Assembly: GCA_025449935.1 (NCBI GenBank)
Contig: JANWIJ010000029.1
Coordinates: 1 to 64,000 of the forward strand
Reading direction: 5' to 3'
From: Chitinophagaceae bacterium
Lineage (GTDB): Bacteria; Bacteroidota; Bacteroidia; Chitinophagales; Chitinophagaceae
DNA: 64,000 nt
Shown one piece after another: positions 15,593 to 23,415 of the stretch. A model generated the notes under the pieces. It was given only the letters and a program-made list of their open reading frames with translations. It did not search any database and was not told the origin of the DNA. Positions within the stretch are counted from its first letter, which is position 1. Each line of letters begins with the position of its first letter. The position numbers were made by a program, and so were the translations under genes.

Positions 15593-17050
15593 TCAACTCA
15601 TCCAGTTAACCCCAGCTTCTGCATTCCATTTTGTTGTGCTTTTCTTCAGCTTTGTCCAAAACTCGATCGAACTCTTGCCGGTAATATCACCGACACCAAA
15701 TTTGCTTTCGTTCCAGCCCCCGAAGGAGAACGGTTCCCTGGGCACGGGTACACCCACGTTCACACCGATCATACCCGCGCTGGCACGGTCTATAATATAA
15801 CGGGCCATCCCGCCATTCTGCGTGAACACGGAGGCTGCATTACCGTACGGGTTGGCATTTTCAATAGCCAATGCTTCATCCACCGTATTGGTGCGCATGA
15901 TAGAGATCACCGGACCGAAGATCTCTTCGGTGGCCACACTCATGCCTGGTTTTACATAATCAATCACGGTTGGACCAACATATGTACCCTTTTCCTTGCC
16001 TTTTACGGTTGCATTGCGACCGTCCACTAAAATCTTGGCGCCATCCCTTTCTGCTTCGCCGATATATCTTTCAATTCTTTCTTTGCTTTCTTTGCTGATA
16101 ACGGCCCCGAGATTTTCCCCGGGAACAATCTTCCGGGCTTCCTCGCATATTTTGTCAACAATGCTGTCCACATTGCCAACACCAATCATTGCTGAGGCAG
16201 CCATACAGCGTTGCCCAGCGCAACCGCTCATGGAAGCAGCCACATTCTGCGCTGTCATTCCGGGAATCGCATCCGGTAATACCATCAGGTGATTTTTGGC
16301 CCCACCGAGCGCCAATGCCCTTTTATAACTTTTGGTAGCCCGCTGGTAAACTATTTTGGCCACTTTGGTTGACCCAACAAAGGAGACAGCTTCAATCCCG
16401 GGATGATCACAAATTGCTTCCACAATTTCCACATCCCCATGAATAATATTGAAAACGCCATCGGGCAAACCCGCGGCTTTTAAAAGTTCTGCAAGTCTGC
16501 CACAACATAAAGGAACTTTTTCAGATGGCTTCATGATCATACAATTGCCCAGGGCAATGGCGTTAGGTAATGTCCAGTTGGGTACCATCGCCGGGAAATT
16601 AAAGGGAACAATGGAGGCCACCACACCGAGGGGCACATGCTCAGTTCTGCATTCCACACCTTTACTTACTTCCAGTATTTCACCCGTAACCAGTTGCGGC
16701 AGGGAAGTGGCAAATTCTGTTAATTCAATGCATTTTTCAATTTCAGCCACTGATTCCCCATAGGTTTTTCCATTTTCTTCACTGCATAATTCAGCCAGTT
16801 CTTTCAAATGTTTTTCGAGCAACGTTTTATAGCGGAAAAAAACCTGTACCCGTTCCTTAATTGGCGTTTTACTCCAGGCAGGGAAAGCCGCTTTGGCCGC
16901 TTTGACCGCCATATCCAGGTCTTTGGAAGATGACATCGGCATTTTGGAAAGAAGATTCCCATCCAGCGGCGAAACTACATCCAGTGTCCGTTGTGACGTG
17001 GAGTTTGTAAATTTTCCGCTGATATAATTCTGAACAGGGGCGTATTTCAT
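15593..17050 (-). CDS. mmsA: CoA-acylating (methyl)malonate-semialdehyde dehydrogenase
   Basis: A 485-residue aldehyde dehydrogenase superfamily enzyme. It should convert malonate semialdehyde to acetyl-CoA, or methylmalonate semialdehyde to propionyl-CoA, with NAD+, CoA and loss of CO2. The family pattern includes PLGVVASIVPFNFPAMVP, the NAD-binding FVGSTKVAKIVYQRA, and the catalytic cysteine in GCAGQRCMAAS (Cys282). MmsA-type enzymes lack the usual general-base glutamate found in hydrolytic aldehyde dehydrogenases. It is the first gene of the leftward pyrimidine cluster and lies behind a good candidate promoter, so it probably serves that pathway and possibly valine or inositol breakdown as well. 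Confidence 0.93.
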   Translation of the reverse strand: MKYAPVQNYISGKFTNSTSQRTLDVVSPLDGNLLSKMPMSSSKDLDMAVKAAKAAFPAWSKTPIKERVQVFFRYKTLLEKHLKELAELCSEENGKTYGESVAEIEKCIELTEFATSLPQLVTGEILEVSKGVECRTEHVPLGVVASIVPFNFPAMVPNWTLPNAIALGNCMIMKPSEKVPLCCGRLAELLKAAGLPDGVFNIIHGDVEIVEAICDHPGIEAVSFVGSTKVAKIVYQRATKSYKRALALGGAKNHLMVLPDAIPGMTAQNVAASMSGCAGQRCMAASAMIGVGNVDSIVDKICEEARKIVPGENLGAVISKESKERIERYIGEAERDGAKILVDGRNATVKGKEKGTYVGPTVIDYVKPGMSVATEEIFGPVISIMRTNTVDEALAIENANPYGNAASVFTQNGGMARYIIDRASAGMIGVNVGVPVPREPFSFGGWNESKFGVGDITGKSSIEFWTKLKKSTTKWNAEAGVNWMS

Positions 17051-17079
17051 AAAATTTGTTTATTTAAAATCACCAATTA

Positions 17080-17109
17080 TAAATATACTTAATTTGCCGT
17101 TTATTGCAA
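17080..17109 (-). promoter_or_regulatory. Candidate promoter of the pyrimidine catabolism cluster
   Basis: Read on the minus strand: TTG (17109-17107), 19 nt, then TATATTTA (17087-17080). This matches the Bacteroidota -33/-7 arrangement with one mismatch in TAnnTTTG, and gives a leader of about 23 nt before the mmsA ATG. It lies in the 78-bp divergent gap between mmsA and trmH. Confidence 0.4.
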
Positions 17110-17128
17110 GCTAACAACTTCCTATTCA

Positions 17129-17722
17129 ATGACCCCGGAAAGAAAACAACGACTCACTTCAGTTTTAAATAAAAGACAGGGCGACATAACGATTGTTCTG
17201 GAAAATGTCACCGACCCACATAATATTTCTGCCGTCATGAGAACTTGTGATGCAGTGGGAGTGCAGGAGATCTATATCCTGAATACCAAAATCCCCCCGC
17301 ATAAGAAATGGGGGGTCAAAAGCTCCTCGAGCGCGGCTAAATGGCTGACTGTTTACCAATTCGAAAATGCTGCTGACTGTTTTTCATCCCTGAGAAACCG
17401 GTATTCAACCATTTTAACTACCCATCTCAGCAGTGATGCTGTAAGTTTACACAGTATTGATTTAACAAAAAGTATTGCGCTGGTATTTGGAAACGAGCAC
17501 AGCGGTGTGAGTGAAGAGATCAGGGTATTGGCAGACGGAAATTTTATCATCCCGCAGGTTGGCATAATCCGGTCACTCAATATAAGCGTTGCCTGCGCGG
17601 TCACTTTGTATGAAGCCTACCGCCAGAAGACCAACGCAGGACAATACAACCAGCAAAGTTTGGACGACGTCAGGTATAACGGGTTATTGGAGGAGTGGGG
17701 TTTTAAAGATGAAGAAATTTGA
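17129..17722 (+). CDS. trmH: tRNA (guanosine-2'-O-)-methyltransferase TrmH (SpoU family)
   Basis: A 197-residue SPOUT-class enzyme that most likely methylates the ribose of G18 in tRNA using S-adenosylmethionine. The three SPOUT motifs are clear: motif 1 in LENVTDPHNISAVMRTCDA, motif 2 in ALVFGNEHSGVS and motif 3 in IPQVGIIRSLNISVACAVTLYE, which form the knotted cofactor site. Length and the N-terminus starting MTPERKQRL fit TrmH better than the rRNA enzyme RlmB. The gene faces away from mmsA and is followed 45 nt later by a thioredoxin-like gene. Confidence 0.9.
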   Translation: MTPERKQRLTSVLNKRQGDITIVLENVTDPHNISAVMRTCDAVGVQEIYILNTKIPPHKKWGVKSSSSAAKWLTVYQFENAADCFSSLRNRYSTILTTHLSSDAVSLHSIDLTKSIALVFGNEHSGVSEEIRVLADGNFIIPQVGIIRSLNISVACAVTLYEAYRQKTNAGQYNQQSLDDVRYNGLLEEWGFKDEEI

Positions 17723-17767
17723 GTCCTGCCATCCGGCAGGCGGGTTTGAAGTTAAATTTCCAGGTTT

Positions 17768-18259
17768 ATGAAAAAGATGAAGTCTTTATTGGTGTTTGTT
17801 TTTCTGAGCCTTGGCGTAACCGGTTTTGCGCAGGTAATTAAGAGCGTGAAAGCTGTTGATCTTGAAAGAATCATCGCAGAAACCAAGACGCCACTGATTA
17901 TTAATATGTGGGCCACCTGGTGCAAGCCCTGTATTGAGGAAATACCCTATTTCCTTGGGGAAATAAAAGATCATAAAAAGGACAGTCTTACCATTTTACT
18001 GGTCAGCCTTGATTTTAAGGAGGCCTTCCCGGGCGATATATCTTCCTTTGCGAAGAAAAGGAAGATCAATGCACCTATTGTTTGGCTGGATGAGACCAAC
18101 GCTGATTATTTCTGCCCGAAAGTGGATGCGAAATGGTCAGGAGCCATCCCGGCAACCCTTTTTATTAATAACCAGACGGGTTACCGGAAATTCATTGAAG
18201 AACAAATTTCCCATGATAAGTTAAAGCAGGAGATCCGGGCTTTACTCGAAAAGAACTAA
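17768..18259 (+). CDS. TlpA-like periplasmic thioredoxin-fold protein
   Basis: A 163-residue protein with a signal peptide (MKSLLVFVFLSLGVTGFAQ) and one thioredoxin fold. The active-site motif WATWCKPC lies near residues 48-55 and a cis-proline in GAIPATLF near residue 132. The family reduces disulfides in exported proteins such as apocytochromes; the partner here is unknown. It follows trmH and may share its transcript. Confidence 0.87.
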   Translation: MKKMKSLLVFVFLSLGVTGFAQVIKSVKAVDLERIIAETKTPLIINMWATWCKPCIEEIPYFLGEIKDHKKDSLTILLVSLDFKEAFPGDISSFAKKRKINAPIVWLDETNADYFCPKVDAKWSGAIPATLFINNQTGYRKFIEEQISHDKLKQEIRALLEKN

Positions 18260-18462
18260 CCGTGCTTTCAAAAGCATTATTTCCCCCTGCCGCTAATCAG
18301 TTCACCATGGAAAGAATTACCCGATGGCTTGCCTGTTACAGGGTTGCGTGTCCGTTGCGCCGTTGCTTTATTGCTGCCGGTTGTTATCAATAGGAGTTTA
18401 TATTTCCTGCGCAGCGGTTTAGTTCCGGCCCCGGAAAAAAATCATGGCTATACCCGGTACCA

Positions 18463-18660
18463 TCAAATTGTTTCCTCTCTTTCCATGGCTTCCCTGCCTT
18501 TTACCAGCAGGTAGAGGAAATAAACACCGGCCCCCAGGCTTGTCAGCGCCAGTGTTATACCCATAAAACTTCCATTATATATGGCTTTAGCAAGACAAAA
18601 TCCAACCAGTACCATAAAGCCTATAATGATAAACCGGTTAAGTGTGGATCTGGAAAGCAT
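18463..18660 (-). CDS. Small two-TM membrane protein
   Basis: A 65-residue protein with two hydrophobic helices (FIIIGFMVLVGFCLAKAIY and LALTSLGAGVYFLYLLV) and a charged tail (KGREAMEREETI). I do not recognise a family. The pattern of hydrophobic and charged residues looks like a real small membrane protein, and nothing else is plausible on either strand. The region 18260-18462 before it holds no convincing gene. Confidence 0.5.
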   Translation of the reverse strand: MLSRSTLNRFIIIGFMVLVGFCLAKAIYNGSFMGITLALTSLGAGVYFLYLLVKGREAMEREETI

Positions 18661-18741
18661 AAGCGCTGATTTTCGGTTATAAGATTTGAAGCCCCCGACT
18701 GCTTAGATGCCTCCATAAAAACATTCCATAAAATTTGCATA

Positions 18742-18773
18742 AAAAAATCCCCGGGCGGCAAGTCCGGGGATTA
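18742..18773 (-). terminator. Terminator of the thioredoxin-family gene
   Basis: On the minus strand AATCCCCGG pairs with CCGGGGATT around a 9-nt loop and is followed by seven T residues. It lies 17 nt past the stop of the gene at 18791-19393. Confidence 0.85.
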
Positions 18774-18790
18774 AGAACATGTTTTTTTAT

Positions 18791-19393
18791 TTACAGTCTT
18801 TTAATGGTACAGCCTACTGACCTTGATTCTTTCACGGAAATCTCTTTTCCCGCTTTCATTTCATCGATGGCATTGATAAGGTGTTTGCGGCTGACGGCAC
18901 CGGCATCGGAGGGATTATCATCAATTGCGCCATGGTAAACCAGTTTCCCGTTCCCGTCAAAAAGAAAACACTCCGGCGTACGGTTGGCGCCAAAAGCATC
19001 TGCCAGGGCTGAATTATTATCCACCAGGTAGTACCAGTTGTATCCCTGTTCTTTGGCATAGGCCTTCATATCTTCGAAGGAATCATCGTCATTTCTTTTT
19101 GCTTCATTGGAGTTCAGGATAGCCACCCCAATATCATTACCCTGGGCATATTTACAAACCTCGAAAGCCCGGCCCTGGTTTTTGATCACATAAGGGCAGG
19201 TATTGCAACTAAACATCACCAGCAGCCCTTTATTGGTTTTTGCATCCTTCAGTGAGACCTCTTTCCCCGAAACATCCTTCATTTTTACTTCAGGTTTTGG
19301 GATCGGAGAGCCCAAAGGAAGCGGGTCATTCACCACCAGTGCCAGAAGGCTTACGGCAACTACGGGGAACGCTGTGAACAGTATTTTTTTCAT
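18791..19393 (-). CDS. Exported thioredoxin/peroxiredoxin-family protein
   Basis: A 200-residue protein with a signal peptide (MKKILFTAFPVVAVSLLALVV) and a thioredoxin fold of the AhpC/TSA-redoxin type. The cysteine pair is in FSCNTCPYVIKNQGR, and NRTPECFLFDGNGKLVYHGAIDDNP carries the downstream cis-proline region. Related proteins are annotated as thioredoxin family or redoxin-domain proteins; whether it acts as peroxidase or reductase is not clear. The ORF track starts 11 codons upstream; ATG 19393 gives a proper signal peptide. Confidence 0.85.
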   Translation of the reverse strand: MKKILFTAFPVVAVSLLALVVNDPLPLGSPIPKPEVKMKDVSGKEVSLKDAKTNKGLLVMFSCNTCPYVIKNQGRAFEVCKYAQGNDIGVAILNSNEAKRNDDDSFEDMKAYAKEQGYNWYYLVDNNSALADAFGANRTPECFLFDGNGKLVYHGAIDDNPSDAGAVSRKHLINAIDEMKAGKEISVKESRSVGCTIKRL

Positions 19394-19426
19394 GGTAATA
19401 ATTTTTACTTTACCGAAGTTCGGCAA

Positions 19427-20395
19427 TTATGCGGATTTGACGCTGCCGTCTGCGGGATTATCTTTCCGTTCATCTGCAATTTTTTTTAACGAGGAGATGC
19501 TCACATTTAATTCGAAGCCAATCAACAGCACCAGGGAATTAATAAAAATCAGGAGCATCAGGATCAACACGGTTCCGATAGAACCGTAAAGCTGGTTGTA
19601 GTTCCCAAAGTGGGCTACCCACCAGGAAAACAGCACGGTCAACAGGAGCATGAGAAAGGTGGCCAGGATAGAACCGGGGTTGATCAAATGCCATTTTTTA
19701 TGAACAGCGGGAGCATGCCGGTAGATATAAGAAATGCAGGCAAAAAAAAGCAAAACTATGACCAGCCAGCGGGCATTAATGATAATGTTTCTCAGGAGCT
19801 GGCTCTCGATACCCAGCCATTTTAAAACGGCCCCGCGCCCTATCAGCAGCATGATGCAGGCAAAAACAATCACAAAGAGCATCAGGGTTATTTTCAGGGC
19901 GGTTCCCCGTTTTTGAAGATCAGTTCTTTTTCTAAAGCCCAGGTAATTCTTATCAAATGAACGCATGATGCCCATCACGGCATTGGAAGAGAAAAATAGT
20001 GACAGGATAAAACCCAGCGAAAGCAGGCCGCTGCGTGGAGTATTAATAAAGTCCCTTAAAAACCCGATTAGTACGGCATGGTCTTTTTCGCCGGGAACCA
20101 CATCGCGGATCAGCCCGTATAATTCTTCTTCGAATTGTTTGGGGATGGGTAAGAAGGGAAGCAATGTAAAAAGAAAAATAATTGCGGGTGGGATAGCCAT
20201 GAAAAAGTTGTACGCAATGGATGAGGCTCTTTCTGTCATCCCGATGGTTCTTACCTGGCCAAAAAAAAACTTCACAACGTCATACAGGGGTATTCCCCGG
20301 AACCCGGGTAGCGAATTGGCTTTGCTCTTATTTACAATTATCCTTGCCGGTGGTAATGCCGCAAGTTTATCTCCTATTTTGTTCAGAATGGACAT
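19427..20395 (-). CDS. YihY/BrkB family inner-membrane protein
   Basis: A 322-residue membrane protein with about six hydrophobic segments. The conserved family core is visible: MTERASSIAYNFFMAIPPAIIFLF, SSNAVMGIMRSFDKNYLGF and YGSIGTVLILMLLIFINSLVLLIG. The family was once called ribonuclease BN in error; its function is unknown, with transport suggested. The start codon overlaps the mltG stop by one base (TAATG on the minus strand), so translation is probably coupled. Confidence 0.9.
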   Translation of the reverse strand: MSILNKIGDKLAALPPARIIVNKSKANSLPGFRGIPLYDVVKFFFGQVRTIGMTERASSIAYNFFMAIPPAIIFLFTLLPFLPIPKQFEEELYGLIRDVVPGEKDHAVLIGFLRDFINTPRSGLLSLGFILSLFFSSNAVMGIMRSFDKNYLGFRKRTDLQKRGTALKITLMLFVIVFACIMLLIGRGAVLKWLGIESQLLRNIIINARWLVIVLLFFACISYIYRHAPAVHKKWHLINPGSILATFLMLLLTVLFSWWVAHFGNYNQLYGSIGTVLILMLLIFINSLVLLIGFELNVSISSLKKIADERKDNPADGSVKSA

Positions 20396-21432
20396 TACCT
20401 GCTGGCCTTAAGTTTTTTTAGTGAATCGGCTCTCCGGGTTTGTTCGGCATGAAACAATTTCACATATTTCAGGTGATCATCGTAATTCGTCGTGAAGATT
20501 GTGCTCCCGTCAAATTTATGGCTGGCCACAAAAAATATATATTCGGTTGACGGGGCATCCAGCACCGCATCAAGGGATTCAATAGAAGGAGTACAGATAG
20601 GGCCGGGAGGAAGTCCTTTATTCAGGTATGTATTGTAAGGCGATTCCAGCCGGAGATGGGAACCCTGAATTCTTCCCAGCTGGAAGTTCCGGGTGATGAA
20701 TTTTACGGTGGGATCGGCTTCCAGCCGCATATCCTTTTTTAGCCGGTTAAGATAGGTGCTGGCAATATTATAGCGGTCTGCTTTTCTGGTCGTTTCTTCT
20801 TCAACGATGGAAGCCAGCACGGAAACTTCCAGGGGCGTGAGATGAAGAGTATCGGCTTTGGTTCTTCTTTCTTTTGTCCAGAATTGTTCATAGGCATTGT
20901 AAAATTGCTGAAAGATCTTACCCGCAGTGCTGGTCCATTTCAGTTCATACGTATAGGGCATCACAATTGCCATCACGGTATTGGAGTCAACCCCAAACCT
21001 TTTTAATGAATCATTATTGTTTAGGAAACTGATCATTTGAAGCGAATCACATTCAAGATCAAATTTTTTCCCCAGCTTTCCTGCAAAGAGTTCTTTAGTC
21101 CGTTCCTTCACGATCACCATTTTTACCGGTTCCTGTTTACCTGACCGCAGCATCTTTACCAGCTTAAAAAGACTCATCCCGTCCGTTAATTTATAACGAC
21201 CGGGTTTCGCCTGCTTATATTTCAGCAATCGGCTGACAAGATCAAAGTCACGGCCACTGATGGATTTCTGGCTGATCAGCTGATCCTTTACTGAAGCCAC
21301 ATTGTCCCGGGTGTGGATATAGAAGTAATTGTTGTTGGCATTGTCTACAGCGGGTCCGAAAAATTTCCACGCAAAAAAGCCACCGGCCACGAGCAGCACG
21401 AGGAGAATGGCAAAAACGATCTTTCTTATCAT
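20395..21432 (-). CDS. mltG: Endolytic murein transglycosylase MltG
   Basis: A 345-residue membrane-anchored lytic transglycosylase that cuts nascent peptidoglycan strands and so helps set glycan length. There is one N-terminal membrane segment (IVFAILLVLLVAGGFFAWKF), a LysM-like region and the YceG catalytic domain with the conserved glutamate in LASIVEEETTRKADRYNIAS. GRIQGSHLRLESPYNTYLNKGLPPGPICTPS fits the family's C-terminal conserved block. It lies downstream of secG behind a terminator and is coupled to yihY. Confidence 0.93.
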   Translation of the reverse strand: MIRKIVFAILLVLLVAGGFFAWKFFGPAVDNANNNYFYIHTRDNVASVKDQLISQKSISGRDFDLVSRLLKYKQAKPGRYKLTDGMSLFKLVKMLRSGKQEPVKMVIVKERTKELFAGKLGKKFDLECDSLQMISFLNNNDSLKRFGVDSNTVMAIVMPYTYELKWTSTAGKIFQQFYNAYEQFWTKERRTKADTLHLTPLEVSVLASIVEEETTRKADRYNIASTYLNRLKKDMRLEADPTVKFITRNFQLGRIQGSHLRLESPYNTYLNKGLPPGPICTPSIESLDAVLDAPSTEYIFFVASHKFDGSTIFTTNYDDHLKYVKLFHAEQTRRADSLKKLKASR

Positions 21433-21450
21433 AGGAAAAACAAATTAAAT

Positions 21451-21486
21451 AAAAAACCCCGATCCCGTTTATAACGGGACCGGGGG
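21451..21486 (-). terminator. Terminator after secG
   Basis: On the minus strand CCCCGGTCCCGTT pairs with AACGGGATCGGGG and is followed by a T run. It separates secG from mltG, so the lptE-secG transcript probably ends here. Confidence 0.8.
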
Positions 21487-21507
21487 TGGAATAATATTGG
21501 TCAACTT

Positions 21508-21873
21508 TTATTTTTTAGTCGAATCACCCGCAGTTACAGGATTTAATTGGAGTGTGCCCGGGCCGCCAGGTTGCTGTTGCTGCGTAGCGGGAACCGAAGC
21601 GCCGGTAGCATCTTTCGACCTGTCTGGACCAGATGTGGAAGAAGAGGCAGTGCCAATAAAAAGGGCAGATGCCAGGCATAATGCCGCAATAACTCCCCCA
21701 AAGATCCAGGTACCTTTTTCCAGCACATCGGTGGTTTGCTTAACACCCATAAATTGAGTGCTGAAGCCGGCAATATTACCGGCGAGTCCGCCACCTTTTG
21801 GGTTCTGAACCAACACAATAAGACCCAGTATCACTGAGGCCAGCACAATCAGTATCACAAATAAAATCGTCAT
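21508..21873 (-). CDS. secG: Preprotein translocase subunit SecG
   Basis: A 121-residue protein with two membrane helices (residues 2-22 and about 56-74) separated by the conserved loop VLVQNPKGGGLAG. SecG is the small helper subunit of the SecYEG export channel. The C-terminal 45 residues are polar, rich in Gln, Pro and Gly, as in other Bacteroidota. It follows the TPR-protein gene with a 1-nt gap and is the last gene before a terminator. Confidence 0.92.
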   Translation of the reverse strand: MTILFVILIVLASVILGLIVLVQNPKGGGLAGNIAGFSTQFMGVKQTTDVLEKGTWIFGGVIAALCLASALFIGTASSSTSGPDRSKDATGASVPATQQQQPGGPGTLQLNPVTAGDSTKK

Positions 21874-21874
21874 A

Positions 21875-22798
21875 TCAGTTTAATTTCTTTAAATCTTCAA
21901 TTTTCGCTGCAAAATAAGCACTTTTAGAGGGATCAAGCAAACTTAATTTGCGGTATATCTCTATGGCTTTTAGCGGATTTTCCTGTTTTTCCCACACTTC
22001 TGCCATTGCTTCGGTTAACACCTCCCTGTCCTCTATGGAATGTTCTGCCAATTTTTCAACTTTAGTCTCACTCCGGGTATCAATATTTTTTGTGACCTCT
22101 GTCACCGGTAACCGTTTCATGATTTTCAGCCAATCGGTAAAACTTTTTAATTGCTGACCGAATTTGTCCGTGGGTTTTTCTTCTTCCCTGAATTTGATGC
22201 CCTGTGAGGCGAAATAATCTACAGTATGATAGGGCTGAAATAACATCTCAGCCTTCCCCGGGTCAACAGGTCCGATCTTCAGTTGTGGAATATTGAATGC
22301 CCGGGATCCGGTTCGGGGAGCCTGCTCCTCTATTTTAGGGCCAGGACCTGCTGCCTCCGCCAGCACAATCTTTTCTTCTTCTATACTTGCCAGGGTTTCC
22401 GCCGGTGTTCTTTCAGCCCTTTCAGTTTGTACTGGTTCTGGCGTAACAGGTATGTCAGTTATGGGGTCACTTTCGGTTTGTACCGTTTCAGGTATAACCG
22501 GTATTTCAGTTTTGGGGGTGCTTTCGGCCGGCTTTGCAGCAAAGATTGTTGCCTCTCCCGTATTATTCAGCAAATGTTCCACCCAAAGCGGGTTATGGAA
22601 GAACAAAAAAGTTTTTTGCAGTTGTTCCTCGTAGAGATCCGGCTTTTCTGTCTGTAATTTTTTTGTAAGCAGCAACTGGGCCGCGCCAAAATAAGGATGC
22701 CGGTCAGCATATTGCTGGAGTTCCTGCAGACTGCATTGTTCAAGCGAGTCTTTTTGCAGCAGTGATTTTACCAGTTGATCGATCTGAACGTTCATCAT
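21875..22798 (-). CDS. Bacteroidota-specific protein with C-terminal TPR-like helices
   Basis: A 307-residue protein without signal peptide. The N-terminal part is helical (LQELQQYADRHPYFGAAQLLL). The middle is a low-complexity stretch of Glu/Thr/Pro with near-repeats (IPVIPETVQTESDPI, IPVTPEPVQTERAE). The C-terminal 60 residues look like a tetratricopeptide unit (VLTEAMAEVWEKQENPLKAIEIYRKL). The function is unknown; it is often found between lptE and secG in this phylum, which is the arrangement here. Confidence 0.75.
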   Translation of the reverse strand: MMNVQIDQLVKSLLQKDSLEQCSLQELQQYADRHPYFGAAQLLLTKKLQTEKPDLYEEQLQKTFLFFHNPLWVEHLLNNTGEATIFAAKPAESTPKTEIPVIPETVQTESDPITDIPVTPEPVQTERAERTPAETLASIEEEKIVLAEAAGPGPKIEEQAPRTGSRAFNIPQLKIGPVDPGKAEMLFQPYHTVDYFASQGIKFREEEKPTDKFGQQLKSFTDWLKIMKRLPVTEVTKNIDTRSETKVEKLAEHSIEDREVLTEAMAEVWEKQENPLKAIEIYRKLSLLDPSKSAYFAAKIEDLKKLN

Positions 22799-22842
22799 TG
22801 ATACCAGGAAATTTTTTGGGGGATTAGCAATATAAGGCTAAC

Positions 22843-23415
22843 TCACCAGTTAGAAAATAACTTATTGAATATTTCATCGGTCAATGTTCTTATCATTTCA
22901 TCTCCCAGTGCATTTTCAGCCTGCTGGAAAGATTGATTGCCTTTAAATTCAAAACTCCTGCTTACATCATAATCCTGCGTTTTTTCTGCTTTCCGGTCAT
23001 ATAAAGTGATATGCACGGCTACCGTGAGCCTGTTATTCACTACCTGCTGGCCCGAAATGGCAGAGGTCGTGAATGAATAATCAATAATCTGGCCACTGAT
23101 CTCCCAGTCGGGGCTGTCACTGTTGGTTTGAGACAGTTTGGTTTGGCCAGTGATCTTCTGTCTTATTTTATCGGTAAGTCTCGGGCTCAGCTGGGGGTTG
23201 ATATACCGGGCCCGGTTCTCTATGAAATTTACTTTGACGGTTTTGATACTGTCGGGAACTGTGGCTTCATTAAATTTATAAATGTTACAGCTGCTGAACG
23301 ACGTTGCCAGGAACAGCGAACAGGCTGCAAACACGGCTGCGACAAGACAGGTGAAGACATTCTTACCGGTGCCTGCCGGGGAGAATCTTTTTTTTATCTT
23401 ATTCTTCAATGTCAT
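22843..23415 (-). CDS. lptE: LptE-family LPS assembly lipoprotein
   Basis: A 190-residue protein of the Bacteroidota LptE type. An N-terminal hydrophobic segment (residues about 20-42) ends in SFSSC, which fits a lipobox. The mature part shows NIYKFNEATVPDSIKTVKVNFIENRA and a beta-rich domain. LptE forms the outer-membrane plug with LptD for lipopolysaccharide insertion. The call rests on family resemblance and on the position next to secG and the sigma-54 activator. Its start overlaps the end of the activator gene by 17 nt. Confidence 0.8.
   Translation of the reverse strand: MTLKNKIKKRFSPAGTGKNVFTCLVAAVFAACSLFLATSFSSCNIYKFNEATVPDSIKTVKVNFIENRARYINPQLSPRLTDKIRQKITGQTKLSQTNSDSPDWEISGQIIDYSFTTSAISGQQVVNNRLTVAVHITLYDRKAEKTQDYDVSRSFEFKGNQSFQQAENALGDEMIRTLTDEIFNKLFSNW

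Noticed and set aside
18329-18514. 61-residue plus-strand ORF between the TlpA-like and small membrane protein genes
   Set aside because: Arg/Val-rich composition without signal peptide or domain, and it overlaps the end of the more plausible minus-strand 65-residue membrane protein.
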